Shown here in pieces: positions 37,201-43,630 of a DNA stretch of 64,000 nucleotides; within the stretch, counting starts at the first letter, position 1; every line of letters begins with the position of its first letter. The position numbers and the translations under genes are program-made. The notes beneath the pieces are model-generated. The model was given only the letters and a program-made list of their open reading frames with translations, made no database searches and was not told where the DNA came from. Source of the stretch: Pseudoalteromonas prydzensis (GTDB lineage: Bacteria; Pseudomonadota; Gammaproteobacteria; Enterobacterales; Alteromonadaceae); contig NZ_BDDT01000001.1 of NCBI RefSeq assembly GCF_001661495.1, positions 434,001 through 498,000 of the forward strand, written 5' to 3'.

Positions 37201-37398
37201 TATGTAGATAACAACACCTCAGGTAGCGCGAATTCAATCCACGGTGGTTCATCGAAGTTCTACTCAGTGCAACTTCAAGACTTAGTCCCTGGTCAAACTT
37301 ATACAGTCGATGGATTGGTAGCCACAGCGACCTCATTCATCACTATCAGAACGGAAAGTGAAGCCACTATCACATTGGATGAGATAACCATTCAGTAG
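31228..37398 (+). CDS. giant pectinesterase (CE8) / pectate lyase (PL1) lipoprotein with three repeated modules
   Basis: A 2056-residue lipoprotein (lipobox LILAGC) starting at ATG 31228, preceded by a GGAGGGA ribosome site; an in-frame TTG at 31216 is less likely. Approximate order: N-terminal surface domain (30-340), unknown module copy 1 (345-531), copy 2 (557-726), lectin-like domain (731-946), Ig-like domain (947-1039), second Ig-like domain (1040-1178), CE8 pectin methylesterase (1186-1530), PL1 pectate lyase (1545-1866), module copy 3 (1890-2056). CE8 marks are EQDTLL and NVDFIWG; PL1 marks are IWIDHNE, DGLIDSKSG and the HHNRFENIVSRVPLFRFG stretch. It removes methyl esters and then cuts the freed pectate at the cell surface. 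It follows TonB receptor 3. Confidence 0.9.
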   Translation: MNNTIKIPSCLLISLILAGCGEESSVNVKEAPLPPIQGVFVDSPVAGLTYNSPSVSNGVTNAEGQFDYFRGEAIDFSIGALTFPTVSAANVLTPLALFSTDTVFHPAVINSLRLLQSLDVDGDPSNGITISAQAAQAAQMTLSEGQTVTDYFSSDEFEANVNAWLADAGSANSTLIPADQAIVHFVDFIFKQYNSTQPLAFNTADFTGTIYNPLVQGSEASIAQLVLTPDDEANLAGIFSHVVDGSETTTGSYTFLFGNRVLALTSGEGESATTEYIISRSHNTVNNTYSVCATSDPAELATLVLTCDSNDDAKNNILVFSEQQAQEELIKLNDLAEQAGLALIEEFDTDTETFFSSSYKSLSDEQGSGPLYFKSGGSAEIDDVAGQLILEGDRITIGNTLPGKESTAADSSGVGIYNLSEGFTLSFDVISHNGAGGLSLYVDNNTASQSNSVHGGASKFYGKDINETNTPAGQRFSYTYIPGEDVNTGPDLTHVDARGILNPEIKNSYFQIRTDSAAMIVIDNLTIETVATDVPDVEPPVEPPIDPPVEGEIPTVELPITTDFTTLTADIFSVDHQKIIDANGDEIPMFSKTGGSVTVIDTGLELNGGRFTLGNTTPGIETAATDTTTSGALDLSRPYQVVMDIVSVSDPEGDNKFQIYVDNNSSSSSKSIHGNDSRFYNELINSLTAGQTLTVPGQLATKNSFLQLRTETGGTVVINNLRIEYVKDPSVFSCADAPELYFCDDFANGELTNWQILAKPDNTEAPMGEFDVLDIMGNSMMRYTAGGAGGELILATEEAMANVPTTGNYFVEAKIRPRQNSTTANKQIFLMARYLNAGNWYAGGLNVQNSSSSTQVEVAVSSEGSISRPVQTKSPILLGEKGATEDGVWYTTRFEMIDDQLTVYLNGEIMGTASDTSYTARGLIGVFTNNRSFEIDDVKVGDPSIKPIQLTLDYKEPAWDTSTTMDPLVINVTAIKNDGITADTYTVTSSNDAVLSVSIDANMITLTPIAAGDAIVTFVSDSDPSITRTIKVSVAEGFVMPTTVYGDLTTKVMPAIASDNQFVDTQLSITFDNAPTFGSLGEVRIYKQNDNTLVDTLKVGKNIDVIGYTGQDRLRSVYYFPLSLEGNTLTIKPHNNVLEYGHTYRVVIGDDVVIGAQLNGTDFVGLGDSSQWTFTTKVTTPAGNQLLVDDDGVADFRTVQGALNFAMASLGKDEQTTISIKDGIYNELLFLRNKNNVTIQGQSQDNTVIQYENYETLNGGSGGSAPVGSGTPGGGRGVFLVEGADMLTLNNLTLKNTHLRNKVDSNQAETIYFNSNGRLVANNASFISEQDTLLLKGYSWFYNSLVAGNVDFIWGYPVTALFENSEIRTIGDSKDGDPTKDTSGGYVLQARVPVATDPGFIFLNSSFTHGPGPIGNDVLDNSTYIARSGGSDTYFDNITLINNKFDTHIATSGWAVQGVNDQPAPNPEVATATSGWREYGSMDLAGNALDLSARVGGYIMQDSDVVNLLDRNAIFANFNDDQGWTPEPLTIPVLPDEPVAITPVNNNLGFAGYNFNVTGGEGGTVVTVDNGASLKAALSQAKSSGVPVIIYVDGVITDANSGGDNSSIEIKDMDNVSIIGVADRGQLSGIGIAIRRANNIIIQNLKIHEVLTGGKDGISIEGDENKPTANIWIDHNELYSSLASDQDYYDGLIDSKSGAENITISYNYLHDSWKTSLHGHSDDDSSSNKNRHITFHHNRFENIVSRVPLFRFGRGHIFNNYYNNITSSAINSRMGAELHIENNYFEHTKNPVVSFYSKELGYWNTSGNYLGEGVTWGDVEDGDVAAEVTTTGMTPTSSYQAPYEYTLTPVMDVKAHVLAHAGIGKIDQSDLDIPDIAAPSEPPVQQPLGLPFTENFAAANSDEFFSNSYRDLSGLAGTGTPLFHRVTGTIDVSAGQLTMTGARISIANTTPAVNTTSADASTTGLLDLSNNYQVSFKVADVAGNTAKSFQIYVDNNTSGSANSIHGGSSKFYSVQLQDLVPGQTYTVDGLVATATSFITIRTESEATITLDEITIQ

Positions 37399-37448
37399 TT
37401 GTAATGAGAGCAGCCAAACACTGCTTTGAAACAATTTGATAGTTACCA

Positions 37449-37482
37449 ATACCCTTGCCACGCACAGCAAGGGTATTTTTTT
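37449..37482 (+). terminator. Rho-independent terminator of the CE8/PL1 lipoprotein gene
   Basis: ATACCCTTGC at 37449-37458 pairs with GCAAGGGTAT at 37467-37476, followed by a run of T. Confidence 0.88.
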
Positions 37483-37673
37483 GTTTTAAATCCCCTTCAG
37501 CAGTCACAGCACACCAACGACAGCAACATCTTACAACTAGCGAAACGTTACTCGTGTTACCACCAGTCCAGTAATTGAGTAGTTAGATTTAGCAGCCATA
37601 CATCGTTCGTGACCAGTAATTTTAGAGTAGTTTATTGTGAAGTATTAATACTTAAGAAGAGTTTTCTAAGGAC

Positions 37674-37708
37674 AAAAAAAATGCGCCCTATTTAAAAATG
37701 GACGCATT
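37674..37708 (-). terminator. Rho-independent terminator of the LacI-type gene
   Basis: AATGCGCCC and GGACGCATT form a stem with one mismatch; on the minus strand it is followed by a run of T. It lies about 50 bp past the stop at 37760. Confidence 0.8.
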
Positions 37709-37759
37709 GGAAGTCATATTGGGTTGTGGTTATTAAACCCTTTAGTTTTAAATGATAGG

Positions 37760-38779
37760 CTATTTTCCACATCTATTGGTTGATTCACGCTTCACTAGAT
37801 AAGGGGTTATCACGTCATCTAGTTTGACACGTTCGCTGTGGGTAGATTGACTTTTATTAATTAACTTTTGCACCGCTAAGCACGCCATATTCTGCACTGG
37901 ACGACGAATAGTGGTTAACGATGGAATAATTCGTGAAGCCAAAATATTATCATCAAAGCCTGCGACCGAAAGCTCTTCAGGGACTTTGATATTCAGGTTA
38001 TTTGCGACACGTAACACCCCTGCGGCCATTTCATCATTATTAGCAACAATGGCTGTTGGGCGCGGCTCGGTGCTTAATAAACTCATCGCACACTCAATAC
38101 CACTTTCGTAACTATTTTTGCCTTCGATAATACGGTGTGACGGTAATTGTACATTACACACTTGCAACTCGGCCAAAAAGCCCGCCAAACGCTCAATTGA
38201 TGAACGATACACTTGCGGACCAGAGATAAAACCAATGTCTTTATGACCAAGCTCAACTAAGTAGCTGGCCATTTCTTTCATCGCCGCGCGTTCATCAGAG
38301 ACAACAATGTTGTCAGCATCATCTAAATCAACGGATGCTAAACGCACATAAGGACAACCCGCGTCGCGAATAGCAGCGGCAAGTTCTTTATTTTCTGATA
38401 CCGGTGGCAAAATAATGACGCCATCGAGTTTAGAACGTGAGATAAATGACAAACAATCATCAATAAATTCAGCGCTTTTAGAGTAACTTGGATGTACAAC
38501 CAGCTCATACCCCAACTCGGAGCACACACTTAATGCACCACGTTGAACTTGGTCAATGTACAGTGCATCGGGGTTATCGTAGATCAAACCTAATAAGTAA
38601 GAACGACTAGATGCTAAGCCACGCGCTTGTTTATCTGGTGAGAAGCCAACTTCTTTTATTATTTGTAAAACCCGCTCACGGGTAGCCTCGCCAACTGCCC
38701 CAGAGCGGTTGATCACGCGCGATACGGTGCGTTTCGACACACCGGACAATTTCGCCACATCATTAATCGTTACTGACAT
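37760..38779 (-). CDS. LacI-family transcriptional regulator, likely pectin/uronate repressor
   Basis: A 339-residue LacI/GalR protein. The N-terminal helix-turn-helix (INDVAKLSGVSKRTVSRVIN) covers residues 4-23, with the hinge-helix region and its ARGLASS segment near residues 53-59, followed by a periplasmic-binding-like effector domain (about 62-330). It is the only LacI-type gene in the locus. The repeated palindrome with central CG, found at nearly all pectin units, is the kind of site such proteins bind. Effector is unknown; 2-keto-3-deoxygluconate or a uronate is plausible. No operator was found in its own upstream region, so it may not be autoregulated. Confidence 0.88.
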   Translation of the reverse strand: MSVTINDVAKLSGVSKRTVSRVINRSGAVGEATRERVLQIIKEVGFSPDKQARGLASSRSYLLGLIYDNPDALYIDQVQRGALSVCSELGYELVVHPSYSKSAEFIDDCLSFISRSKLDGVIILPPVSENKELAAAIRDAGCPYVRLASVDLDDADNIVVSDERAAMKEMASYLVELGHKDIGFISGPQVYRSSIERLAGFLAELQVCNVQLPSHRIIEGKNSYESGIECAMSLLSTEPRPTAIVANNDEMAAGVLRVANNLNIKVPEELSVAGFDDNILASRIIPSLTTIRRPVQNMACLAVQKLINKSQSTHSERVKLDDVITPYLVKRESTNRCGK

Positions 38780-38894
38780 AAAAGTTCCTGTTTTAGGATG
38801 TAATCAAAGTTTAACACTAACCCTAGGTTCATAAAAGTCTCTAGTCAGCGGTTCTCTCAATGAAAGTAAATAACCTGTACATCTAGATAGTTAA

Positions 38895-38923
38895 TTCCTT
38901 AACCGTGTTCCGGTTAAGGAATA
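38895..38923. repeat. 12-bp perfect hairpin between TRAP operon and regulator
   Basis: ATTCCTTAACCG pairs with CGGTTAAGGAAT around a 5-base loop. No clear U tract. It could be a second stop signal for the TRAP operon or an operator for an unknown regulator. Confidence 0.5.
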
Positions 38924-38946
38924 AGAATAGTCTGATTATAAAAGTA

Positions 38947-38971
38947 AAATGGAACTACTTTAGTTCCATTT
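38947..38971 (-). terminator. terminator of the kduD-kduI-TRAP operon
   Basis: AAATGGAACTA and TAGTTCCATTT form an 11-bp perfect stem with a 3-base loop. On the minus strand it follows the dctM stop by 27 bp and is followed by TACTTTTAT. Confidence 0.7.
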
Positions 38972-38997
38972 AGTGCCGTTTTCAATTTCAGTTAATG

Positions 38998-40299
38998 TTA
39001 CTCTATTAGCCCAAATAAGCGAGGTAACGTTTCACTAATTGCCGGCACATAGGTCACCAGCATTAACACCAAAAACATCACGCCATACAGTGGTAACATT
39101 GGCTTGATGATTTTATGCAGTGATGTTTTTGCCACCGCACAACTGACAAACAATACACTGCCTACCGGCGGCGACACTAAGCCAATTGATAAGTTAAGCA
39201 CAATCATAATACCAAATTGAATTGGTGACATACCAAGCTGCTCAGCTACCGGTAAAAATATCGGCGTAAATATCAATACAGCAGGTGTCATATCAATAAA
39301 CGCCCCAACCAAAATCAATATCAGGTTGATCAGCAGTAATATTAATAATGGATTATCACTGAGCGTTAAAAAGAACTCACTGACCAATTGCGGAATATGC
39401 GTGTATGACAATAACCATGACATGCCCGACGATGCCGCAATAATCAACATAACGATGGCCGTTGTTTCACATGCTTTTAAAAGCAAAGCTGGTAACTCAG
39501 CAGGGTTTATTTCACGATAAATAAACACCGACAGCACTAACGCATAAATAACCGCAATAGCACCGGCTTCGGTTGCCGTAAATACGCCACCAATAATGCC
39601 GCCAATAACAATAAAAATAAGCAATAAACTCGGTAAAGCAGCGAGTATTTTTTCAAGCACAATCTTAAATGGTAAACGTGCGGTTACTGGGTAATTATTT
39701 TTAATCGAGTAGATTGCACAAACAATCATCAGTGCCAGCCCGACTAAAATCCCCGGTAAGTAACCGGCAATAAACAAAGCAGCAATCGACACCCCGCCGC
39801 TGGCAATTGCATAGATAATTAGAATATTACTCGGTGGTATTAGCATACCTGTGGTGGCTGCACTGGCAGTCACTGCCGCCGCAAAACTGGCACTGTAGCC
39901 ATGTTTTTTCATTTCAGGCACCATAAAGCTACCAATCGCTGAGGTTGCCGCAACAGCCGAGCCAGAAATTGCCCCAAATAACATACACGACATAACATTC
40001 ACCAGTGCTAAACCGCCAGGTAAAAAGCCGATCATCGCCATCGCACATTCAATTAGCCGTTTAGCAATGCCGCCTTGGCCCATTATCAAACCTGATAGAA
40101 TAAAAAACGGAATGGCGAGTAATGCAAAGCTATCAATACCACCTGCCATTTGTTGGGCGATGGTAGTGGTGGCTGGTGTGAAATCGATATGCATTAACAG
40201 CGCCGCTAAAGTTGACAGCGCAATACACAAAGAAATAGGCACATTGATAAATAACAATACAAAAAAACAAACGATTAATACAATTGCAGTTAAATCCAT
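38998..40299 (-). CDS. dctM: TRAP transporter large permease (DctM type)
   Basis: A 433-residue polytopic inner-membrane protein of the TRAP large-subunit family, with about twelve hydrophobic segments and conserved stretches such as GGIDSFALLAIPFFILSG near residue 50 and TGMLIPPSN near 150. It carries the Na+-driven translocation path and works with the small permease and binding protein encoded just upstream. In this operon, with kduI and kduD, the likely cargo is galacturonate, unsaturated uronates or related keto-uronates. Its start overlaps the stop of the small permease gene by one base. Confidence 0.92.
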   Translation of the reverse strand: MDLTAIVLIVCFFVLLFINVPISLCIALSTLAALLMHIDFTPATTTIAQQMAGGIDSFALLAIPFFILSGLIMGQGGIAKRLIECAMAMIGFLPGGLALVNVMSCMLFGAISGSAVAATSAIGSFMVPEMKKHGYSASFAAAVTASAATTGMLIPPSNILIIYAIASGGVSIAALFIAGYLPGILVGLALMIVCAIYSIKNNYPVTARLPFKIVLEKILAALPSLLLIFIVIGGIIGGVFTATEAGAIAVIYALVLSVFIYREINPAELPALLLKACETTAIVMLIIAASSGMSWLLSYTHIPQLVSEFFLTLSDNPLLILLLINLILILVGAFIDMTPAVLIFTPIFLPVAEQLGMSPIQFGIMIVLNLSIGLVSPPVGSVLFVSCAVAKTSLHKIIKPMLPLYGVMFLVLMLVTYVPAISETLPRLFGLIE

Positions 40300-40787
40300 T
40301 ACGCTTGCTCCTTGAATGCTTGCTGTGTGTAATTAACTAAGTTTTCGATGCAGTTTATTACAATCAGCACCCCACTTAGCGGTAACACGATATACACGTA
40401 ACCCATGTTAATACCTAATGCTGCTGAGGTTTGTTCTAACTCAAAGCTCAACATCATTAAACGACTACCACCATAAACCAAGATGCTCAATGCAGTGAAT
40501 AACACGCAAATTTCAATCACAAAGGAGCATTTATACCTAAGTGATGGGATCATTTTCTGATAAAAAAGATCAAGCCCTAAATGGGCTTTGGTGCGATACG
40601 CATAGGACGCGCCTAACACCCCGATCCAAATCAGTAAAAAGCGGGCTAACTCTTCTGTGTATGAGCTGGGTGCACGTAAAATAAACCGTGAAAATACTTG
40701 CCAACAGACAACGGTTACAATCGCTATCATGGCTAAAATCAGTAATCGCTCGATGATGCGATTTAAGTGTGTGTTTAGTTGTCGCAT
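40299..40787 (-). CDS. dctQ: TRAP transporter small permease (DctQ type)
   Basis: A 162-residue protein with four hydrophobic segments and the family marks WQVFSRFILRAPSSYTEELA and FLLIWIGVLGASYAYR. It joins the large permease in the inner membrane to form the uptake channel complex. It lies 9 bp after the binding protein gene and overlaps dctM by one base, so all three are one transcript. Confidence 0.92.
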   Translation of the reverse strand: MRQLNTHLNRIIERLLILAMIAIVTVVCWQVFSRFILRAPSSYTEELARFLLIWIGVLGASYAYRTKAHLGLDLFYQKMIPSLRYKCSFVIEICVLFTALSILVYGGSRLMMLSFELEQTSAALGINMGYVYIVLPLSGVLIVINCIENLVNYTQQAFKEQA

Positions 40788-40796
40788 TGTGTGCCT

Positions 40797-41774
40797 CTAC
40801 ATGCTTTTTATTTTTTTAATATGCTCTGCAACCGCTGTATTAGCGAACGAAGCATGAAAATCAGCCACTTTATCTTGAAACGCTTGTTTATCTGGGTAAG
40901 TCACTTCTACGCCTTCAGCAATCACCGCTTTAAGTGCTTCATCGGATGCGTTTTGCCACAGTGAACGTTGATACTCTACAGAATCAGCCATGGCTTGGGT
41001 TAACCACTGCTGTTGTTCACTATTGAGCGAATTCCACACATCTAGACTTGCTAAAATAACGTCTGGCACGAAAGTGTGTTCGTCCAGAGAATAATATTTA
41101 GCAATTTCATAATGACGAGATAGGTAATAGCTTGGCGGATTATTCTCTGCGCCATCTACGACCCCTTGTTGCAATGCGGCATATAATTCACCCCATGCAA
41201 TCGGTGCAGCTGCGCCGCCTAACGCTTGTACTGTGGCGACTGCTGTTGGGCTATTTAATACCCGTATTTTTTTACCGATTAAATCATCCGGGGTATTAAT
41301 CGCACCATTGGTAGTGTAAAAACTACGACTGCCCGCATCGTAATAACCTAAGCCTTTGAGCCTTGCTGTAGCTACTTTATTAAGTAACTCAGTGCCCAAG
41401 TCACTTTTTAGCACCCGCCAAAAATGCTCGCTATCACGAAACAAATACGGAATACCAAATACTTTCATCTCTGGTACAAAGCCCTCGAGTGGACTTGCCG
41501 ATACTTTAGTGATGGATAAACTGCCTATTTGCAGTAATTCAATCAGTTCACGCTCTGATCCTAGTTGGCCTCCTGGATAAATAACAATTTCCATTGTGCC
41601 ATTTGAATAAAACGCCAAACGTTCGGCCATATATTCCATTGCTTGATGCACCACATGGCGAGTATCGAGTGTATGCGCCATGGTCAGTCGCAGCGTTTTT
41701 TTATCATCGCTACAGCTACTAAGCAAAAATAACGAAAAAACCAGCATTATCTTTATGAGAAGATTTCTATTCAT
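40797..41774 (-). CDS. dctP: TRAP substrate-binding protein (DctP type), lipoprotein
   Basis: A 325-residue periplasmic binding protein with a lipobox-like end to its signal peptide (LLSSC, Cys21), which is less common for TRAP binding proteins. Family marks are PGGQLGSERELIELLQ near residue 66 and the GKKIRVLNSP stretch with the Arg used to hold a carboxylate near 167. It captures an acidic sugar in the periplasm for the TRAP permease. The ligand is inferred from its place in the kdu operon. Confidence 0.9.
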   Translation of the reverse strand: MNRNLLIKIMLVFSLFLLSSCSDDKKTLRLTMAHTLDTRHVVHQAMEYMAERLAFYSNGTMEIVIYPGGQLGSERELIELLQIGSLSITKVSASPLEGFVPEMKVFGIPYLFRDSEHFWRVLKSDLGTELLNKVATARLKGLGYYDAGSRSFYTTNGAINTPDDLIGKKIRVLNSPTAVATVQALGGAAAPIAWGELYAALQQGVVDGAENNPPSYYLSRHYEIAKYYSLDEHTFVPDVILASLDVWNSLNSEQQQWLTQAMADSVEYQRSLWQNASDEALKAVIAEGVEVTYPDKQAFQDKVADFHASFANTAVAEHIKKIKSM

Positions 41775-41815
41775 TATTATTTCTTCTTATCGCTATTTGA
41801 TCTCAAATGAGCTGA

Positions 41816-42658
41816 TTATCTCAGCTCGCTCGGTTGATATTTATCCATATCGTCGTAGTCAAGGTTTTCACCTGCCATACCCCAGATAAAGCTATAGTTT
41901 TGTGTGCCAGCACCGGAGTGAATTGACCATGGCGGCGACACCACGGCTTGCTCGTTATGTACCCAGAGGTGGCGAGTTTCACTCGGTTCGCCCATAAAGT
42001 GACACACAGCTTGCTGCTTCGGAACTTCAAAGTAAAAATACACTTCGTTACGACGATCATGCTGATGAGCAGGCATGGTATTCCAGACACTCCCCGGCTT
42101 TAACTCGGTTAAGCCCATTTGCAATTGACATGTTTGCACCACGGTATTGATCAGCATTTGATTAATATCGCGCTCATTGGAGGTTTCAAGCGCACCTAAA
42201 TGCAATACATTGGCATCATTACGAGTTACTAATTTGTTTGGGTATTTGTGATGAGCTGGTGCAGAATTAAGGTAAAATTTCGCAGGATGATTACTGTCAT
42301 CACTTTTAAATACCACATCATTGGTATCTTTACCTAAATACAAGGCATCTTTATAACCAAGCTCAAACTGTTGGCCATCCGCAGTTACAGTGCCACTGCC
42401 ACCGACATTAATAACCCCAAGTTCACGGCCAGCTAAAAAGTTGGCAGCTTTTAAATTATCTACCGTCTCTAGTGTGAGTGGCTTACTTGTTGGTACTGCG
42501 CTGCCGACCATAAACCGCTCATAATGAGTGTATAGCCAATAAATTTTATTCTCTTGCATGAGTTTCTCGACCAAAAACTCATCTCTTAATTGTTGGGTGT
42601 CATAGCCTTTAACTTCATTTGGCCCGACAGCGTAACGTGACTCTATTTCTGTACTCAT
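41816..42658 (-). CDS. kduI: 5-dehydro-4-deoxy-D-glucuronate isomerase
   Basis: A 280-residue cupin-type isomerase that converts 4-deoxy-5-ketouronate, released from unsaturated pectin ends, to 2,5-diketo-3-deoxygluconate. The zinc-binding MPAHQHDRRNEVYFYFE stretch lies near residue 193, and the length matches the E. coli protein. It lies 23 bp after kduD and 41 bp before dctP in one operon. It takes the product of the two GH105 enzymes. Confidence 0.95.
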   Translation of the reverse strand: MSTEIESRYAVGPNEVKGYDTQQLRDEFLVEKLMQENKIYWLYTHYERFMVGSAVPTSKPLTLETVDNLKAANFLAGRELGVINVGGSGTVTADGQQFELGYKDALYLGKDTNDVVFKSDDSNHPAKFYLNSAPAHHKYPNKLVTRNDANVLHLGALETSNERDINQMLINTVVQTCQLQMGLTELKPGSVWNTMPAHQHDRRNEVYFYFEVPKQQAVCHFMGEPSETRHLWVHNEQAVVSPPWSIHSGAGTQNYSFIWGMAGENLDYDDMDKYQPSELR

Positions 42659-42681
42659 AACTTGCTACCTAAAATTAAAAA

Positions 42682-43446
42682 TTATCGTGCTAACCAGCCA
42701 CCATCAACAGCAAGAATATGGCCATTGACATAGTCACTGGCTGTTGATGATAAAAAGATGGCTGAACCAATTAAGTCTTCTGCTTCACCCCAACGCCCTG
42801 CAGGAATGCGTTTTTCAATTTCGCTATTACGGGTGGCATCATCTTGTAAGGCTTGGGTGTTATCAGTTCTGAAATAACCGGGGGCAATGGCATTGACCTG
42901 AATATTGTGTTGTGCCCATTCGTTTGCTAATGCTTTAGTAAGACCCGCAACTGCATGTTTACTCGCGGTATAGGCTGGGACTGTCATGCCGCCGCTGTAT
43001 GACAACATCGAGGCAATATTAATTATTTTGCCAAAGCCTTGTTTGATCATATTTGGCGCTACAGCTTGTGCTAATAAAAAGCTAGCATCAAGATTTACTT
43101 TCATCACGTTCTGCCATTGATCATACGGATAATCTACCGCAGGGCTGCGAAAGATGGTGCCGCCAACATTAACCAAAATATCAATACCGCCATGGTTTGC
43201 TAAGGCTGTAGCTGCTAAGGCATTCACTGAATCCGCATTACTTAAATCTGCTGCATAATCATACGCTTCGCCACCACGCTCTTTGATCATCTGACACGTG
43301 GTTTGGCAGCCTTGCTCTTTACTACTGCTACAAATAACCTTGGCGCCAGCGCTTGCTAAGCCCACTGCGATTTGCTGACCCAGTCCACGGCTTGCACCGG
43401 TAACGAGCGCTGTTTTTGAAGTGAGATCAAATAAAGTGGCTGTCAT
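42682..43446 (-). CDS. kduD: 2-keto-3-deoxygluconate oxidoreductase (short-chain dehydrogenase)
   Basis: A 254-residue short-chain dehydrogenase that reduces 2,5-diketo-3-deoxygluconate to 2-keto-3-deoxygluconate. The nucleotide-binding TGASRGLGQ is at residues 16-24 and the active-site YTASK is near 159. Its length and place directly before kduI identify it as KduD among the many related dehydrogenases. It is the first gene of the kduD-kduI-dctPQM operon and is divergent from uxaB, with two operators between them. Confidence 0.92.
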   Translation of the reverse strand: MTATLFDLTSKTALVTGASRGLGQQIAVGLASAGAKVICSSSKEQGCQTTCQMIKERGGEAYDYAADLSNADSVNALAATALANHGGIDILVNVGGTIFRSPAVDYPYDQWQNVMKVNLDASFLLAQAVAPNMIKQGFGKIINIASMLSYSGGMTVPAYTASKHAVAGLTKALANEWAQHNIQVNAIAPGYFRTDNTQALQDDATRNSEIEKRIPAGRWGEAEDLIGSAIFLSSTASDYVNGHILAVDGGWLAR

Positions 43447-43530
43447 TTTAAGTTCCTATAAATTTATTTATTGCTATATTACTAACTCAATGTAAACCGA
43501 ATTAGCCAAACTTGTTAACACCCATTCTTC

Positions 43531-43542
43531 GCTACCGGTGGC
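43531..43542. promoter_or_regulatory. pectin-regulon operator, kduD side (variant)
   Basis: GCTACCGGTGGC; read in the direction of kduD it is GCCACCGGTAGC, the same variant as at TonB receptors 1 and 2. It is 31 bp from the second operator. Confidence 0.8.
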
Positions 43543-43561
43543 AATTTGTCAAATATTATTT

Positions 43562-43573
43562 GCCACCGGTGGC
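43562..43573. promoter_or_regulatory. pectin-regulon operator, uxaB side
   Basis: GCCACCGGTGGC flanked by TTT and AAA, a perfect palindrome 58 bp before uxaB. The 31-bp spacing to its neighbour is about three helical turns. Confidence 0.85.
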
Positions 43574-43630
43574 AAATATAGCTAAGATGTAAAAATCAAT
43601 CAGCCCATATCACGTTTATAGGTTCATATT

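Larger units (their letters stand above)
37399..37759. other. 361-bp gap with two terminators
   Basis: No gene was found between the giant lipoprotein and the LacI-type gene. It holds one terminator for each of these convergent genes, and otherwise nothing recognisable. Confidence 0.6.

Noticed and set aside
38397..38408. Operator-like GATACCGGTGGC in the LacI-type gene
   Set aside because: Two mismatches to the palindrome core, deep inside the coding sequence and far from any promoter. Probably chance, though weak autoregulation cannot be excluded.
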